64,000 nt of DNA from Mycobacterium kyogaense. GTDB taxonomy: Bacteria > Actinomycetota > Actinomycetes > Mycobacteriales > Mycobacteriaceae. A model generated the notes under the pieces. It was not told the DNA's origin. It saw only the letters and a program-made list of their open reading frames with translations, and did no database searches. A program made the position numbers and the translations under genes. Positions 53,701 to 63,152 of this stretch are shown here, in pieces (positions within the stretch are counted from its first letter, which is position 1; each line of letters opens with the position of its first letter). The stretch is taken from assembly GCF_003254575.1 (NCBI RefSeq), contig NZ_QJUA01000018.1, positions 35,429 through 99,428 of the forward strand. The letters run 5' to 3'.

Positions 53701-55317
53701 GACATCGGGCGGTTGCGGGACGGCGTCGGGGTGGCGGTGCCGGTGGGTGTTCCGGTCGCATTCCTCGAACCGGTGATGGACCCGCTGGGCGAGCTGCTGT
53801 CCCGCTTCGCCCGCACCCGTGGACCGTTCACGACGGCCGAGGCGGCGACGCGGTTCGGGCTCGGGGTACGGGTGGCCGCCGACGTGCTGGGCAGGCTGGC
53901 CGCCGACGGAAAGCTCGTGCGCGGCGAGTTCACCGACGTGCCCGGTGACACCGGCGACCAGTGGTGTGACGCCGAGGTGCTGCGCATTCTGCGGCGCCGC
54001 TCGCTGGCTGCGCTGCGGGCGCAGATCGAGCCCGTCAGCACGGCGGCGTTCGGTCGTTTCCTCCCGGCCTGGCAGCAGCTGGGAGGCGACCGCGTGTCGG
54101 GGGTCGACGGTCTCGCATCGGTGATCGATCAGCTCGCCGGGGTGTCGATGCCGGCCTCTGCGGTCGAGCCGTTGATCTTCGGGCAGCGGGTGCGTGACTA
54201 TCAACCCGGCATGCTCGACGAACTCCTCGCCTCCGGCGAAGTGTTGTGGTCGGGCGCGGGCGCGCTCTCGTCTGCCGACGGCTGGGTGGCCCTCCACCCC
54301 GCCGACACCGCGCCGCTGTCCCTGGCACCTCCTGGCGAGCTCGACTTCACCGACACCCACCACGCCGTCCTCGGCGCGCTCAGCGGCGGCGGTGCGTACT
54401 TCTTCCGCCAGCTCGCCGTCGACGGCGTGAGCTCCGAGAACCTCAAAGAAGCTCTGTGGCAACTGATCTGGGCGGGCTATGTCGGGGGCGACACGTTCGC
54501 ACCCGTGCGCGCCCTGCTGGCAGGTACCCGCGGGCCAGGGGCTCGCCGGTCTGCGGCGCCGTCGCACCGGCACCGCCGCGCTCCGCGGTTGAGTCGCTAC
54601 AGCATCAGTTCGGCCGGCCTCGGCGCGCACCGCGACGCCGATCCGACCGTGGCGGGCCGATGGGCGGCGCTGCCCACCGCCGAGGTCGACACCACACTGC
54701 GGGCGTCCTATCAGGCCGATCAGTTGCTGGCCCGCCACGGTGTGCTGACCAAAGGTGCGGTCGCCGCGGAGAACATCGCCGGTGGGTTCGCCTCGATGTA
54801 CAAGGTGCTCAGCACGATGGAGGAAGCCGGGCGCTGTCAACGGGGCTATTTCGTCGAGTCGCTCGGCGGGGCCCAGTTCGCGACCGCGAGCACCGTCGAC
54901 CGGCTGCGCAGCCACGCCGACAGCATCGACGACAAGCAGCAGAGTCTGCGCGCGGTCGCGCTCGCGGCCACCGATCCCGCCAACCCCTTCGGCGCGGCGC
55001 TTTCCTGGCCCAGTCAGGGTGAGGGCGCGCACCGCCCGGGCCGCAAAGCGGGTGCGTTGGTGGTGCTCGTCGACGGCGAGCTGGCATGGTTCGTCGAACG
55101 CGGCGGCAGGTCGTTGCTCAGCTTCACCGACGACACGGGCGTGCACCATGCCGCCGCCGCCGCGCTGGCCGAACTGGTGACGCGGCAACGAGTCCCGGCG
55201 CTGCTGGTCGAACGCATCGACGGGGTCCCGGTGCTCGAGAGCCGCGAGTCGACGGTGGTCGAATCACTGGTCCAGGCGGGATTCTCTCGGACGCCACGCG
55301 GGCTGCGGCTGCGCTGA
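50779..55317 (+). CDS. lhr: Large ATP-dependent helicase Lhr
   Basis: 1512 residues, the size of M. tuberculosis Lhr (1513). The superfamily 2 helicase core lies in about the first 450 residues: APTGSGKT (motif I), VDEVHAV (DEVH), LSATVRPP (motif III), [14 protein letters not shown] and QRIGRAGHQ (motif VI). The winged helix and the long Lhr-specific C-terminal region follow. Lhr is a 3'-5' translocase that unwinds RNA-DNA hybrids and is induced by DNA damage in mycobacteria. The start at ATG 50779 is uncertain (GTG 50788 also fits). It is joined to nei2. Confidence 0.95.
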   Translation: MDHVPLTTDPLARFSALTREWFAGTFVEPTAAQAQAWNAIADGDNTLVIAPTGSGKTLAAFLWAIDGLARSPSSEPTTRVLYVSPLKALAVDVERNLRTPLTGISRIAERAGQEPPKISVGVRSGDTTPAKRRELITKPPDILITTPESLFLMLTSAARETLAGVQTVIVDEVHAVAGTKRGAHLAVSLERLDAMLERPAQRIGLSATVRPPEEVARFLSGAAPTTIVAPPAAKTFDLTVQVPVPDMANLENNSIWPDVEERIVDLVEAHNSSIVFTNSRRLAERLTARLNEIHAERLGIELGGPNPGVAGGAPAHLMGSGQTFGAEPLLARAHHGSVSKEARADVEDALKSGRLKAVVATSSLELGIDMGAVDLVIQVETPPSVASGLQRIGRAGHQVGEISQGVLFPKHRTDLIGCAVSVQRMLGGQIETMRVPANPLDVLAQHTVAACALEPINVEAWFDTVRRSAPFATLPRSAFEATLDLLSGKYPSTEFAELRPRIVYDRDSGTLTARPGAQRLAVTSGGAIPDRGLFTVFLASSADSEKPSRVGELDEEMVYESRPGDVISLGATSWRITEITHDRVLVIPAPGEPARLPFWRGDGVGRPAELGAAIGAFNGELARLDRAAFESRCAEVGFDAYATDNLWQLIDEQRNATSAVPSDTTLVVERFRDELGDWRIILHSPYGLRVHGPLALAVGKRLYERFGIDEKPTASDDGIIVRLPDTDDTAPGADIFVFEPDEIEPLVTTEVSSSALFASRFRECAARALLLPRRHPGKRSPLWHQRQRAAQLLDVARNYPDFPIVLEAVRECLQDVYDVPMLTDLMSRIAQRRVRLLEVETPTPSPFAASLLFGYVGAFMYEGDSPLAERRAAALALDPTLLAELLGRVELRELLDADVIASTTRQLQHLTDERKARDAEGVADLLRMLGPLTVDEIVARCTVEDVGGWLEGLLSAKRLVTVSYAGQTWWASVEDIGRLRDGVGVAVPVGVPVAFLEPVMDPLGELLSRFARTRGPFTTAEAATRFGLGVRVAADVLGRLAADGKLVRGEFTDVPGDTGDQWCDAEVLRILRRRSLAALRAQIEPVSTAAFGRFLPAWQQLGGDRVSGVDGLASVIDQLAGVSMPASAVEPLIFGQRVRDYQPGMLDELLASGEVLWSGAGALSSADGWVALHPADTAPLSLAPPGELDFTDTHHAVLGALSGGGAYFFRQLAVDGVSSENLKEALWQLIWAGYVGGDTFAPVRALLAGTRGPGARRSAAPSHRHRRAPRLSRYSISSAGLGAHRDADPTVAGRWAALPTAEVDTTLRASYQADQLLARHGVLTKGAVAAENIAGGFASMYKVLSTMEEAGRCQRGYFVESLGGAQFATASTVDRLRSHADSIDDKQQSLRAVALAATDPANPFGAALSWPSQGEGAHRPGRKAGALVVLVDGELAWFVERGGRSLLSFTDDTGVHHAAAAALAELVTRQRVPALLVERIDGVPVLESRESTVVESLVQAGFSRTPRGLRLR

Positions 55318-56078
55318 TGCCCGAAGGTGACACTGTCTTCCGCACCGCGGACAAGCTGCGAAAAGCGCTGCAGGGCAAGACGTTGACGCGCTGCGATGTG
55401 CGGGTGCCGCGGTATGCGGCGGTGGACCTGAGCGGACAGGTCGTCGACGAGGTTCTCAGCCGCGGCAAGCATCTGTTCATTCGAGTCGGACAGGCGAGCA
55501 TCCACTCGCATCTGAAGATGGATGGCGCCTGGATCATCGGCCGGGTCAGAGTGCCGGCCTACAAGATCCGGATCGTTCTCGGCACCGCCGACTCGGTGGC
55601 CTCAGGCATCGACCTCGGTGTGCTCGAAGTGCTGGACCGCGACCACGACATGGATGCCGTCGCACACCTGGGGCCCGACCTGCTCGGCAACGACTGGTCG
55701 GCAGCGTCGGTGAGAGAGGCGGCGGCGAATCTGACGAAAGACCCGGATCGCCCGTTCGCGGAGGCACTGCTGGACCAGCGGGTGATGGCCGGAGTCGGCA
55801 ATGTGTTCGCCAACGAACTGTCGTTCGTGTTCGGGTTGCAGCCGACCACCAGGGTCGGCGAACTCACCGACCCGCTGCGAGTGGTCACCCGAGCGCAGCA
55901 GATGTTGTGGCAGAACCGGTTACGGATCAACCGCACCACCACCGGCAACACAAGGCCCGGCCAGGACGTCTGGGTGTACGGCCGGGCGGGGTTGCCGTGC
56001 CGCCGCTGCGGCACACGCGTCGAGACCGACAAGGACGGTGACCGGGTGACCTACTGGTGCCCCACCTGCCAGCGCTGA
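55317..56078 (+). CDS. nei2: Endonuclease VIII-type DNA glycosylase Nei2
   Basis: A 253-residue Fpg/Nei enzyme, orthologue position of Rv3297. The N-terminal PEGDTV supplies the catalytic proline (P2 after Met removal) and E3. H2TH-like region [30 protein letters not shown] and a C-terminal zinc finger (CRRC ... CPTC) are present. It removes oxidised pyrimidines and cuts at abasic sites. The ATG overlaps the lhr stop (TGATG), so helicase and glycosylase are made together. Confidence 0.93.
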   Translation: MPEGDTVFRTADKLRKALQGKTLTRCDVRVPRYAAVDLSGQVVDEVLSRGKHLFIRVGQASIHSHLKMDGAWIIGRVRVPAYKIRIVLGTADSVASGIDLGVLEVLDRDHDMDAVAHLGPDLLGNDWSAASVREAAANLTKDPDRPFAEALLDQRVMAGVGNVFANELSFVFGLQPTTRVGELTDPLRVVTRAQQMLWQNRLRINRTTTGNTRPGQDVWVYGRAGLPCRRCGTRVETDKDGDRVTYWCPTCQR

Positions 56079-56134
56079 CGACGGACGCGGACGGGAAAAT
56101 TGCCGGAGCCGTCAGATAAGCCGTCACACGCGCC

Positions 56135-56150
56135 TAAGCTGCGCGGCATG
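56135..56150 (+). promoter_or_regulatory. Leaderless-type promoter of the P450 fusion gene
   Basis: A TAAGCT box (56135-56140) lies 7 nt before the ATG at 56148, the spacing of leaderless mycobacterial transcripts. The sequence before the ATG has no Shine-Dalgarno match. The -35 region is unclear. Confidence 0.45.
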
Positions 56151-59100
56151 ACCGAGTTCTCCCCCTCCGAAGCGCCGGTCCTCGACGACGTGCCGGTCGT
56201 GGAACTGCCGGGCGCCGAGCACCTCGCCGGGCGACCGTACGCCCTGCCCGTCGACGTCCTCGCCGAACTCCACGGACCGATCTTCTACGGAGAGTGGACC
56301 GGTACACGCAAGCTGTACGTCTGCTCCCTGGAGCTGGTCGAGGAGCTCTGCGACGAGAGCAAGTTCGCCAAGAATCTCACCGCCTCGCTCGCGCGAGTGC
56401 GCCCGCTCGCCGGCGACGGCCTCTTCACCGCCTTCCACGGAGAACCCACCTGGCAGAAGGCCCACGACGTGCTGCTGCCGGGATTCAGCTACGCCGGGCT
56501 GCGGGCCTACCACGACTCGATGCTCGACATCAACGACCAGCTGATCGCCCGCTGGGACGCCAGCGCCGGCGGCCGGCCCGTCGACGTCTCCGCCGATCTG
56601 CAGAAGCTCGCGATGGACACCGTCGCGCTCGCGGGCTTCGGCGCCCGCTTCGACTCCTTCGAACACGACGGGTTGGCGCCGATCCCCCAGGCGTTCACCG
56701 ATGCACTGACCGAAGTGGTGACCCACGGCGAGACACCGACGTTCCGCGACGGACTCGCCTCGCTGCACGCCTCGTTCGACGAGATGATCGCCGACCACTC
56801 CGCCGGCGGTGCCGGGGACCTGCTCTACGTCATGCTCGACGGACAGCTCGACCCCGACAACGTCCGCAACCAGATCATGACGTTCCTGATCGCCGGACAG
56901 CTGACGACGTCGGAGCTCATGCCGAACACCGTCTACAACCTCGTCCACCACCCGGCCGTGCTCTCCCGCGTCCGCGCAGAGGTGGACGCGGTGTTCGGCA
57001 ACGACGACGATCACGTGCCGACCTTCGACGACATCGGCAAGCTCACCTACCTGCGCCAGGTGATCAGTGAGACCCTGCGCCTCTCGCCGCCTGTCCTGAT
57101 GTTCGACCGAATGGCCTTGACCGACACCGTTCTCGCCGGACGCTACCCTGTCGCGCGCGGCGAAGCGGTGACAGTTCTGACCGGTGCGCTGCATCGTCAG
57201 CCGCAATGGGGGGACAACCCCGAGGTGTTCGATCCGGCGCGGTTCGATCCCGCAGTCGCAGAACACCGTTCGACCGCCCTGTTCAAACCGTTCGGCACCG
57301 GGGAGCGGTCCTGCATCGGCCGTCAGTTCGCCCTGCACGAGGCGGCGCTGCTCGTGGCGCGCGTCGTGCACCGCTACCGCCTGATCGACTCCGCCCACTA
57401 CGAGCTGCGCTGGGACGGGCTCAGCCGGCGACCTGTCGGCTTCACCGTCGACCTGCTGCGCCGGACGCCTGCCGACCGGGGCACCACGACCCCGACGCCT
57501 ACCGCTGGGCCTGCGCCGTCATCCTCGGCTCTTCTTCCCGTCAAGGCCGGCACGACAGTGGCCATCCTGCACGGATCCAATCTCGGCACGTGCCGGGCCC
57601 TGGCCAAGCAATTGGCCGACGACGCAACCGACTTCGGCTGCACGGCCACCGTCGCACCGCTGGACACCGCCACGGGCGGACTCCCCGCCACCGACGCCGT
57701 CGTGATCGTCGCGTCGTCCTACAACGGCCAACCCACCGATGACGCACGGGAGTTCACCGCGTGGTTGCAGTCCGAAACCACCACGCTGCAGGGTGATCCG
57801 CTGTTCGCCGTGCTCGGCGTGGGCGACCACAACTGGGCCGACACCTACCAAGCCATCCCGATACTCATCGACGACCGGCTGCACGCCCTCGGCGGACAGC
57901 CCCTGGTACCGCGGGCTTCTGCCGACACCTCGGGTGACCTGACCGCGACGGTCGAGCAGTTCGAGGCCGCGCTGTGGGCAGCACTGGCGCAACGCTTCGG
58001 CGATCCGGACGCCTTACCGCTGACCGCCGCGGACGAACCGCTCTACGATCTGCGCCTCATCTCCGGACCGGTGACCAGCGCCATCGACCAGCGCTTCGCG
58101 GTGCAGCCGATGACCGTCACCCTCAACGACGAGCTGGTGGAGGTGCCGGGACAGCAGAAACACTATGTGCGGGTGGCACTTCCCGACGGTGTCGACTACT
58201 CGACCGGAGACCACCTCACGGTGCTGGCCGACAACCCACCGGACGTCGTCGACACGGTGCTGGAGATGCTGTCCCTGGACCCGGAGCTGCGGCTGTCGGT
58301 CAACCCGCGACGGTCCTCGCGGCGATCGATCGCCCTCGACCGCGAGGTCAGCGTCCGCGAACTGCTCACCCACTTCGTCGAACTGCGCAAGCCGGCCACG
58401 AAGAGCCAGCTGCGCCGCCTGGCCGCGACGAACCCCTGTGACCCCGAACGCGCGGCCCTCGAACAACTCGCGGACTCCGACGAGCCCTGCTGGCTGAGCC
58501 CAGTGGAATTGCTGCACCGGTTCCCTGCCTGCGCGCTGACCGGCGCACAACTGCTGGAACTGCTGGAACCGATGACCCCGCGCCACTATTCGATCGCCTC
58601 GTCGTCGCAGCTGTCGCCGCGGGAGGTGGCGCTGATCGTCAGCGTGCTCGACACCCCGGCGCGATCAGGCTACGGATTGTTCAAGGGTGTGGCGTCGAAC
58701 CACCTCGCGACGATGCCCCCCGGGACGTGCGTGCGGGCGCGAATCGATCCGGCGCGTCAGGCTTTCCGGGCCGGCGCGGACCCGCAGCGCAATGTCATCC
58801 TCGTCAGCGCGGGTACCGGCGTCGCCCCCTTCTGCGGCTTCCTGGGCGACCGGCTCGCCGCCAAACAGGCGGGGGAACCCTTCGCTCCGGCGCTGTGCTT
58901 CTTCGGCGTGCGCGACCCGGACGTCGACTACATCTTCCGATCGCAATTCGAGGACGCCGAGCGCGAGGGCATCGTGGCGATGCGGCCGGCCTTCTCGCGG
59001 GCGCCGGAACACGGTGTGCGCTACGTGCAGGACAGGATCGCGGCCGCCGCCGACGACGTCTGGGAGCTGCTGGGCGATCCGTCGAAGAACGCCCACGTCT

Positions 59101-59258
59101 TCATCTGCGGCGACGGCGCGCGGATGGCGCCAGCGGTGCGGGCCGCGTTCCGTGACATCTACCGGTCACGCACCGGGGCCGACGAGGCCGGCGCGGTCGC
59201 CTGGCTCGACGGCCTGGTGGCCTCGGACCACTACGTCGAAGACGTCTGGGCGGGTTAA
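56148..59258 (+). CDS. Self-sufficient P450-reductase fusion (CYP102-like fatty-acid hydroxylase)
   Basis: 1036 residues, like P450 BM3 (1049). The P450 domain (1-450) has ETLR and the haem Cys C389 in FGTGERSCIGRQ. The I-helix reads A249-G-Q-L-T253-T-S, where BM3 has AGHETTS, so the usual His and acidic Glu are Gln and Leu. The reductase has an FMN flavodoxin domain (HGSNLGT, about 470-620), an FAD domain (RHYSIAS near 812) and an NADPH domain (SAGTGVAPFCGFL). It would hydroxylate fatty acids or similar lipids in the cytosol with NADPH and O2. The neighbouring desaturase fits lipid modification. Confidence 0.9.
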   Translation: MTEFSPSEAPVLDDVPVVELPGAEHLAGRPYALPVDVLAELHGPIFYGEWTGTRKLYVCSLELVEELCDESKFAKNLTASLARVRPLAGDGLFTAFHGEPTWQKAHDVLLPGFSYAGLRAYHDSMLDINDQLIARWDASAGGRPVDVSADLQKLAMDTVALAGFGARFDSFEHDGLAPIPQAFTDALTEVVTHGETPTFRDGLASLHASFDEMIADHSAGGAGDLLYVMLDGQLDPDNVRNQIMTFLIAGQLTTSELMPNTVYNLVHHPAVLSRVRAEVDAVFGNDDDHVPTFDDIGKLTYLRQVISETLRLSPPVLMFDRMALTDTVLAGRYPVARGEAVTVLTGALHRQPQWGDNPEVFDPARFDPAVAEHRSTALFKPFGTGERSCIGRQFALHEAALLVARVVHRYRLIDSAHYELRWDGLSRRPVGFTVDLLRRTPADRGTTTPTPTAGPAPSSSALLPVKAGTTVAILHGSNLGTCRALAKQLADDATDFGCTATVAPLDTATGGLPATDAVVIVASSYNGQPTDDAREFTAWLQSETTTLQGDPLFAVLGVGDHNWADTYQAIPILIDDRLHALGGQPLVPRASADTSGDLTATVEQFEAALWAALAQRFGDPDALPLTAADEPLYDLRLISGPVTSAIDQRFAVQPMTVTLNDELVEVPGQQKHYVRVALPDGVDYSTGDHLTVLADNPPDVVDTVLEMLSLDPELRLSVNPRRSSRRSIALDREVSVRELLTHFVELRKPATKSQLRRLAATNPCDPERAALEQLADSDEPCWLSPVELLHRFPACALTGAQLLELLEPMTPRHYSIASSSQLSPREVALIVSVLDTPARSGYGLFKGVASNHLATMPPGTCVRARIDPARQAFRAGADPQRNVILVSAGTGVAPFCGFLGDRLAAKQAGEPFAPALCFFGVRDPDVDYIFRSQFEDAEREGIVAMRPAFSRAPEHGVRYVQDRIAAAADDVWELLGDPSKNAHVFICGDGARMAPAVRAAFRDIYRSRTGADEAGAVAWLDGLVASDHYVEDVWAG

Positions 59259-59271
59259 GGGGCCGGAAAAA

Positions 59272-59312
59272 CGCCAAAGCTGAACCCCGCTCGGCGGGAT
59301 CCAGCTTCGGCG
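59272..59312. terminator. Bidirectional terminator hairpin
   Basis: A near-perfect palindrome with AAGCTG paired to CAGCTT and inner CCCCGC paired to GCGGG, in the 64-nt gap between the convergent P450 and desaturase genes. It would serve both strands. Confidence 0.7.
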
Positions 59313-59322
59313 AATCAGTCGG

Positions 59323-60474
59323 TCAGTTCCAGGGCATCGCCAGCTTGACGATCTTGCGGACCACCGTGGCGAACTGCCGCGGCAGCGGGCCCGTGTTGTA
59401 GGGCACACCGTAGCGCTCGCAGATGTCGCGCACCTTGGGTGCGATCTCCGCGTGGCGGAACGCCGGGATGTCCGGGAACAGGTGGTGCTCGATCTGGAAG
59501 CTCAGGTTGCCACTGAGGATGTGGAAGAGCTTGCCGCCGGTCAGGTTCGCCGAACCCAGGATCTGCCGGAAGTACCACTGGCCTCGCGTCTCGGCCTTGG
59601 TCTCCTCGATCGAGAACTCCTGCACGTCCTCGGGGAAGTGACCGCAGAAGATGATCATGTAGGACCACACGTTGCGCATCAGGTTCGCCGTCATGTTGCC
59701 CGCGAACACCCAGGGCGCGAACGGCCCGGCCAGCAACGGGAACGCCACGTAGTCCTTGAGCGTCTGCTGTTTGGTCTTGCGCCAGATGCCTTCGAGGATC
59801 TCGCGCTTGTCCCGCAGCGTGATCTCACGCGATGCGATCTTCTCGCTCTCGAGTTCATGCAGCGCGACACCGTACTGGAACAGCACCATCAGCAGGAAGG
59901 CCCACAGCGGATTGCCCAGGAAGTAGGGCTTCCACTTCTGATCGGCGCTCATCCGCAGGATGCCGTAGCCCACGTCGCGGTCCATGCCGACGATGTTGGT
60001 GTAGGTGTGGTGCATGTAGTTGTGCGAGTGACGCCACTGATCGCCCGGGCAGGCGTTGTCCCACTCGAAGCCGCGCGACGAGATCGCCGGATCGCCCATC
60101 CAGTCGTACTGGCCGTGCATGACGTTGTGGCCGATCTCCATGTTGTCGATGATCTTCGACAGACCCAGCATCGCCGTGCCGGCCAGCCAGAACGGCGGGA
60201 TGATCCCGCCGAACAGCAGTGCCCGGCCGCCGATTTCGAGGCCGCGCTGCGCCTTGATCATGCGGCGGATGTAGGTGGCGTCACGCTCGCCGAGGTCGGC
60301 GATCACGCTTTCCTTGAGCGCGTCGAGCTCCCGGCCGAATGCTTCGGCCTGCTCGGGGGTCATCGTGATCGTGCGGCCGCCGACCGTCTTCGACAGCGTC
60401 TTGGGCTGCGGCGCAGTGGTTTCCAGAGTTTCAGCGGTTTCCAGAGTTTCGGTGGTGTCCAAGGTCTCGGTCAT
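59323..60474 (-). CDS. Membrane fatty-acid desaturase (DesA3-like)
   Basis: A 383-residue integral membrane di-iron desaturase, similar to the stearoyl-CoA delta-9 desaturase DesA3 (Rv3229c). Histidine boxes: H116-x3-H120 in GHNVMHG, H149-S-H-x3-HH156 in RHSHNYMHHTYT and QIEHH (HH 330-331). At least two paired hydrophobic segments are seen. The N-terminal 20 residues are made of repeated ETLxT units. The electron donor is the next gene upstream on the same strand. Confidence 0.9.
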   Translation of the reverse strand: MTETLDTTETLETAETLETTAPQPKTLSKTVGGRTITMTPEQAEAFGRELDALKESVIADLGERDATYIRRMIKAQRGLEIGGRALLFGGIIPPFWLAGTAMLGLSKIIDNMEIGHNVMHGQYDWMGDPAISSRGFEWDNACPGDQWRHSHNYMHHTYTNIVGMDRDVGYGILRMSADQKWKPYFLGNPLWAFLLMVLFQYGVALHELESEKIASREITLRDKREILEGIWRKTKQQTLKDYVAFPLLAGPFAPWVFAGNMTANLMRNVWSYMIIFCGHFPEDVQEFSIEETKAETRGQWYFRQILGSANLTGGKLFHILSGNLSFQIEHHLFPDIPAFRHAEIAPKVRDICERYGVPYNTGPLPRQFATVVRKIVKLAMPWN

Positions 60475-60533
60475 CTCGGTTCCTTTCGCAGGGAGTGACG
60501 AACTGGGTCAGGTCTTTTACAAAGCTCAGGTCT

Positions 60534-61589
60534 TTACAAAGCGATGTCGACGTCGCCGACAGGAGCGGTGACGCAGATCTGCACGTCTTCCTCGTCCGGG
60601 GACGACACCGCACCGGTGACGACATTGCGGACCACGCCGCTGTTCTTGCGTCGCGTGCAGGAGAAGCAGATGCCCATGCGGCACCCGCTCTCGGGAGTCA
60701 GGCCCGCGTCCTCGGCCTGGTTGAGCAGCGGCCGGCCGTCGTCGGTCAGCTCGAGTCCGCTGTCACTGAACGTGACCTGCCCGCCGGAGGCTTCGCCGTC
60801 GAACACCGGCGGGACGAAGCTCTCGTGGAGAGCGTCGGGGAACATCTCGCGGACCGCCTCGACCAGGGCCGGCGGACCGCAGACGAACACCGCTTCGGGA
60901 TCGGCGAACGGCAGATGGTCGGCGCCGAACCGTCCCGTGAGATCCGAACCCGCGGCGTCGCGGGTGAACCCGTGGCGCACCGTCACGTTCGGCATCGTCG
61001 CCGCGATCTCGGCGAGCTCGTCGCGGTAGCACGCCTCCTGCGCCGATCGCGCGTAGTGGACGAACGCGACCTCACCTCGATGGTCGCGTGCACGCAGCGT
61101 GCGCAGCATCGACATCACCGGGGTGATACCGCTGCCACCGGAGACGAAGAGCATCCGATCGGGCAGCGTCTCCGGCAGGGTGAACTCGCCGGCCACGGAG
61201 TCGAGGAAGGCGACCATGCCGGGGCGGGCGTGCTCGTAGAGGTAGGTGGACACGAGGCCGCCGTCGTGCCGGCCGACCGTCACTTCGATGTGTCCGTCGG
61301 TTTCGGCGCCCGCCGGCGAGTACGGCCGCGTGCGACGACGACCGTCGATCTCGACCGACAGATTGATGTGCTGCCCGGCCCGGAAGCCGGCGAAGGCGCG
61401 ATTGGGCGCGAGAGTCAGAGTCACGCTGCGGGGTGTGCTGCGGCGCACCGCCACGACCCGGGCACGAGCGTCGCCACGAGTCCAGGTCGGGTCGACCAGT
61501 TCGGTGTAGCGGTCGACGCCGTGCGGTCCGGTCAGGAGGTCCAGCAGCCTCGACCGCCGCGTCCGGGTGGTCAAAGTTTGAGTGAACAT
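60534..61589 (-). CDS. Ferredoxin-reductase-type oxidoreductase (desaturase electron donor, Rv3230c-like)
   Basis: A 351-residue protein combining an FAD-binding reductase domain (RTRPYSPAG), an NAD(P)H domain (LFVSGGSGITPVMSMLRTL, VFVCGPPALVEAV) and a C-terminal plant-type 2Fe-2S ferredoxin (SGCRMGICFSC and a later QICVTAP Cys). It passes electrons from NAD(P)H to the desaturase encoded 60 nt downstream. The ATG at 61589 is preceded by no strong ribosome site. It is divergent from the TetR gene. Confidence 0.9.
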   Translation of the reverse strand: MFTQTLTTRTRRSRLLDLLTGPHGVDRYTELVDPTWTRGDARARVVAVRRSTPRSVTLTLAPNRAFAGFRAGQHINLSVEIDGRRRTRPYSPAGAETDGHIEVTVGRHDGGLVSTYLYEHARPGMVAFLDSVAGEFTLPETLPDRMLFVSGGSGITPVMSMLRTLRARDHRGEVAFVHYARSAQEACYRDELAEIAATMPNVTVRHGFTRDAAGSDLTGRFGADHLPFADPEAVFVCGPPALVEAVREMFPDALHESFVPPVFDGEASGGQVTFSDSGLELTDDGRPLLNQAEDAGLTPESGCRMGICFSCTRRKNSGVVRNVVTGAVSSPDEEDVQICVTAPVGDVDIAL

Positions 61590-61648
61590 GTGTATACCGT
61601 GCGCGCTTTCCGACCCCTCCGTCAAGAGATCGGCGCAGCGTGTGGTAG

Positions 61649-61666
61649 GTTTCACAGACAGTGAAC
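61649..61666. promoter_or_regulatory. Candidate operator at the TetR/reductase divergent promoter
   Basis: GTTTCAC-AGACA-GTGAAC is a nearly perfect inverted repeat covering the start codon of the TetR gene (GTG at 61661). It lies in the 71-nt gap to the reductase gene, so one repressor could control both directions, including itself. Confidence 0.45.
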
Positions 61667-62362
61667 AGTCGTACGCCCAGGTCACACTCTGACCGATCCG
61701 GGAGGTCGAGCAGGTCACGCGAATCGTCTCGGACCAGGGAAGACGACAAATCCCTGTCCCGCGAGGAGCGCAAGGAAGCGACCCGCCGGGCGATCGTCGA
61801 TGCCGCACTGCACCTTCTCGCCGAACGAAGTTTCAGCGCCTTGAGCCTGCGCGAGGTGACCCGCGAGGCGGGTATCGTGCCCGCCGCCTTCTACCGGCAC
61901 TTCGAGTCGATGGAAGCGCTCGGCCTGGTGCTGATCGACGAATCCTTCCGCACGCTGCGCGACATGCTGCGCGGCGGCCGTGCCGGCAAGCTCGACCCCA
62001 ACCGCGTGATCGAATCCTCGGTGGACATCCTGATCGAGGGTGTGCAGGCCCGGCGGGAACACTGGCTGTTCATCGGGCGGGAACGCTCCAGTGGCGTCAC
62101 CGTGCTGAGGTATGCAATCCGCACCGAGATCCGGCTGATCACCTCCGAGCTGGCCATCGACCTGGCCCGCTTCCCAGGACTGAACACCTGGAGCGGCGAA
62201 GATCTCAACATCCTGGCCAGTGTCTTCGTCAATTCGATGATCTCGATCGCCGAGGCTCTGGAAGACACCACCGACCCGGTGGCGGTGGCCGAGATCCGCC
62301 GGATCGCCGTCAAACAGCTGAGGATGATCACCATCGGAGTGTCGGAGTGGCGCAGCAGCTAG
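61661..62362 (+). CDS. FabR-like TetR regulator
   Basis: A 233-residue regulator. A Ser/Arg-rich tail (1-35) precedes the helix-turn-helix: REERKEATRRAIVDAALHLL, then SLREVTREAGIVPAAFYRHF, followed by ESMEALGLVLIDESFRTLRD. This segment is strongly like E. coli FabR, which senses unsaturated acyl chains and represses their synthesis. It is divergent from a desaturase-reductase pair. Start GTG 61661. An acyl-CoA ligand is inference. Confidence 0.85.
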   Translation: MNSRTPRSHSDRSGRSSRSRESSRTREDDKSLSREERKEATRRAIVDAALHLLAERSFSALSLREVTREAGIVPAAFYRHFESMEALGLVLIDESFRTLRDMLRGGRAGKLDPNRVIESSVDILIEGVQARREHWLFIGRERSSGVTVLRYAIRTEIRLITSELAIDLARFPGLNTWSGEDLNILASVFVNSMISIAEALEDTTDPVAVAEIRRIAVKQLRMITIGVSEWRSS

Positions 62363-62372
62363 CGTGACGCCC

Positions 62373-63152
62373 ATGGCGTCCGTTCTGGAAGTGACACGAC
62401 CACAGCCCGAGATCACCGTGCTGACGTTCAACCGGCCCGATTCGCTGAATGCCCTGTCCTACGAACTCGTCGAGGCGCTGCACTCGGCGCTCGACGCCGT
62501 GGCGGCCGACAACACGTGCCGGGTCGTCGTGCTGACCGGTGCGGGCCGCGGCTTCTGCGCCGGACTGGACCTGCGCACCACGAACCCCGAGCAGACCGGT
62601 GGCGGCCTGGAATTCCCCCGCTCGGGGATGCGCTGGCAGGAACGCATCGCCGACCTGACCGCGAAGATCCACCGGCTCCGGCAGCCCGTGATCGCCGCCG
62701 TCAACGGCGTCGCCTACGGCGGCGGGCTGGGCATCGCGGCCGCATGCGATCTGCGCGTCGCCGCCCCCTCCGCCCGATTCTGCACGCAATTCATCAAATT
62801 GGGGCTCGGCGGCTGCGACATCGGCGTGAGCTACACGCTGCCTCGAATCGTGGGCGCCGGGCAGGCGTTCGACCTCATCCTCACCGCGCGTGTCGTTGAC
62901 GCCGATGAGGCGCTGCGTCTCGGCCTGGTGTCCCGGCTGGCCGACGACGCCGTGGCCGAGGCTCTGACGATCGCCGAAACACTGTGCGGATACGGCAGAT
63001 TCGGCGTGGAATCGACCAAGCAGGTGCTGTGGGCGAACCTCGATTCCGGCAGCCTGGAGGCCGCGCTGCACCTGGAGAACCGCAGCCAGATCCTCGCGAC
63101 CACCAGCGGCGAGATGCGCGAGGCAGCCGCGAAGGTGTTGCGCAAGAGCTAG
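62373..63152 (+). CDS. Enoyl-CoA hydratase/isomerase family protein
   Basis: A 259-residue crotonase. The oxyanion-hole segments are GRGFCAGLD and NGVAYGGGLG. At the second catalytic Glu position, the sequence reads GGCDIGVSYTLPR, giving Asp rather than the usual Glu, so activity may be isomerase or thioesterase-like rather than hydratase. A TAGCGT box 7 nt before ATG 62373 suggests a leaderless mRNA; the GTG at 62364 is less likely. Overlaps the convergent SDR by 4 nt. Confidence 0.88.
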   Translation: MASVLEVTRPQPEITVLTFNRPDSLNALSYELVEALHSALDAVAADNTCRVVVLTGAGRGFCAGLDLRTTNPEQTGGGLEFPRSGMRWQERIADLTAKIHRLRQPVIAAVNGVAYGGGLGIAAACDLRVAAPSARFCTQFIKLGLGGCDIGVSYTLPRIVGAGQAFDLILTARVVDADEALRLGLVSRLADDAVAEALTIAETLCGYGRFGVESTKQVLWANLDSGSLEAALHLENRSQILATTSGEMREAAAKVLRKS

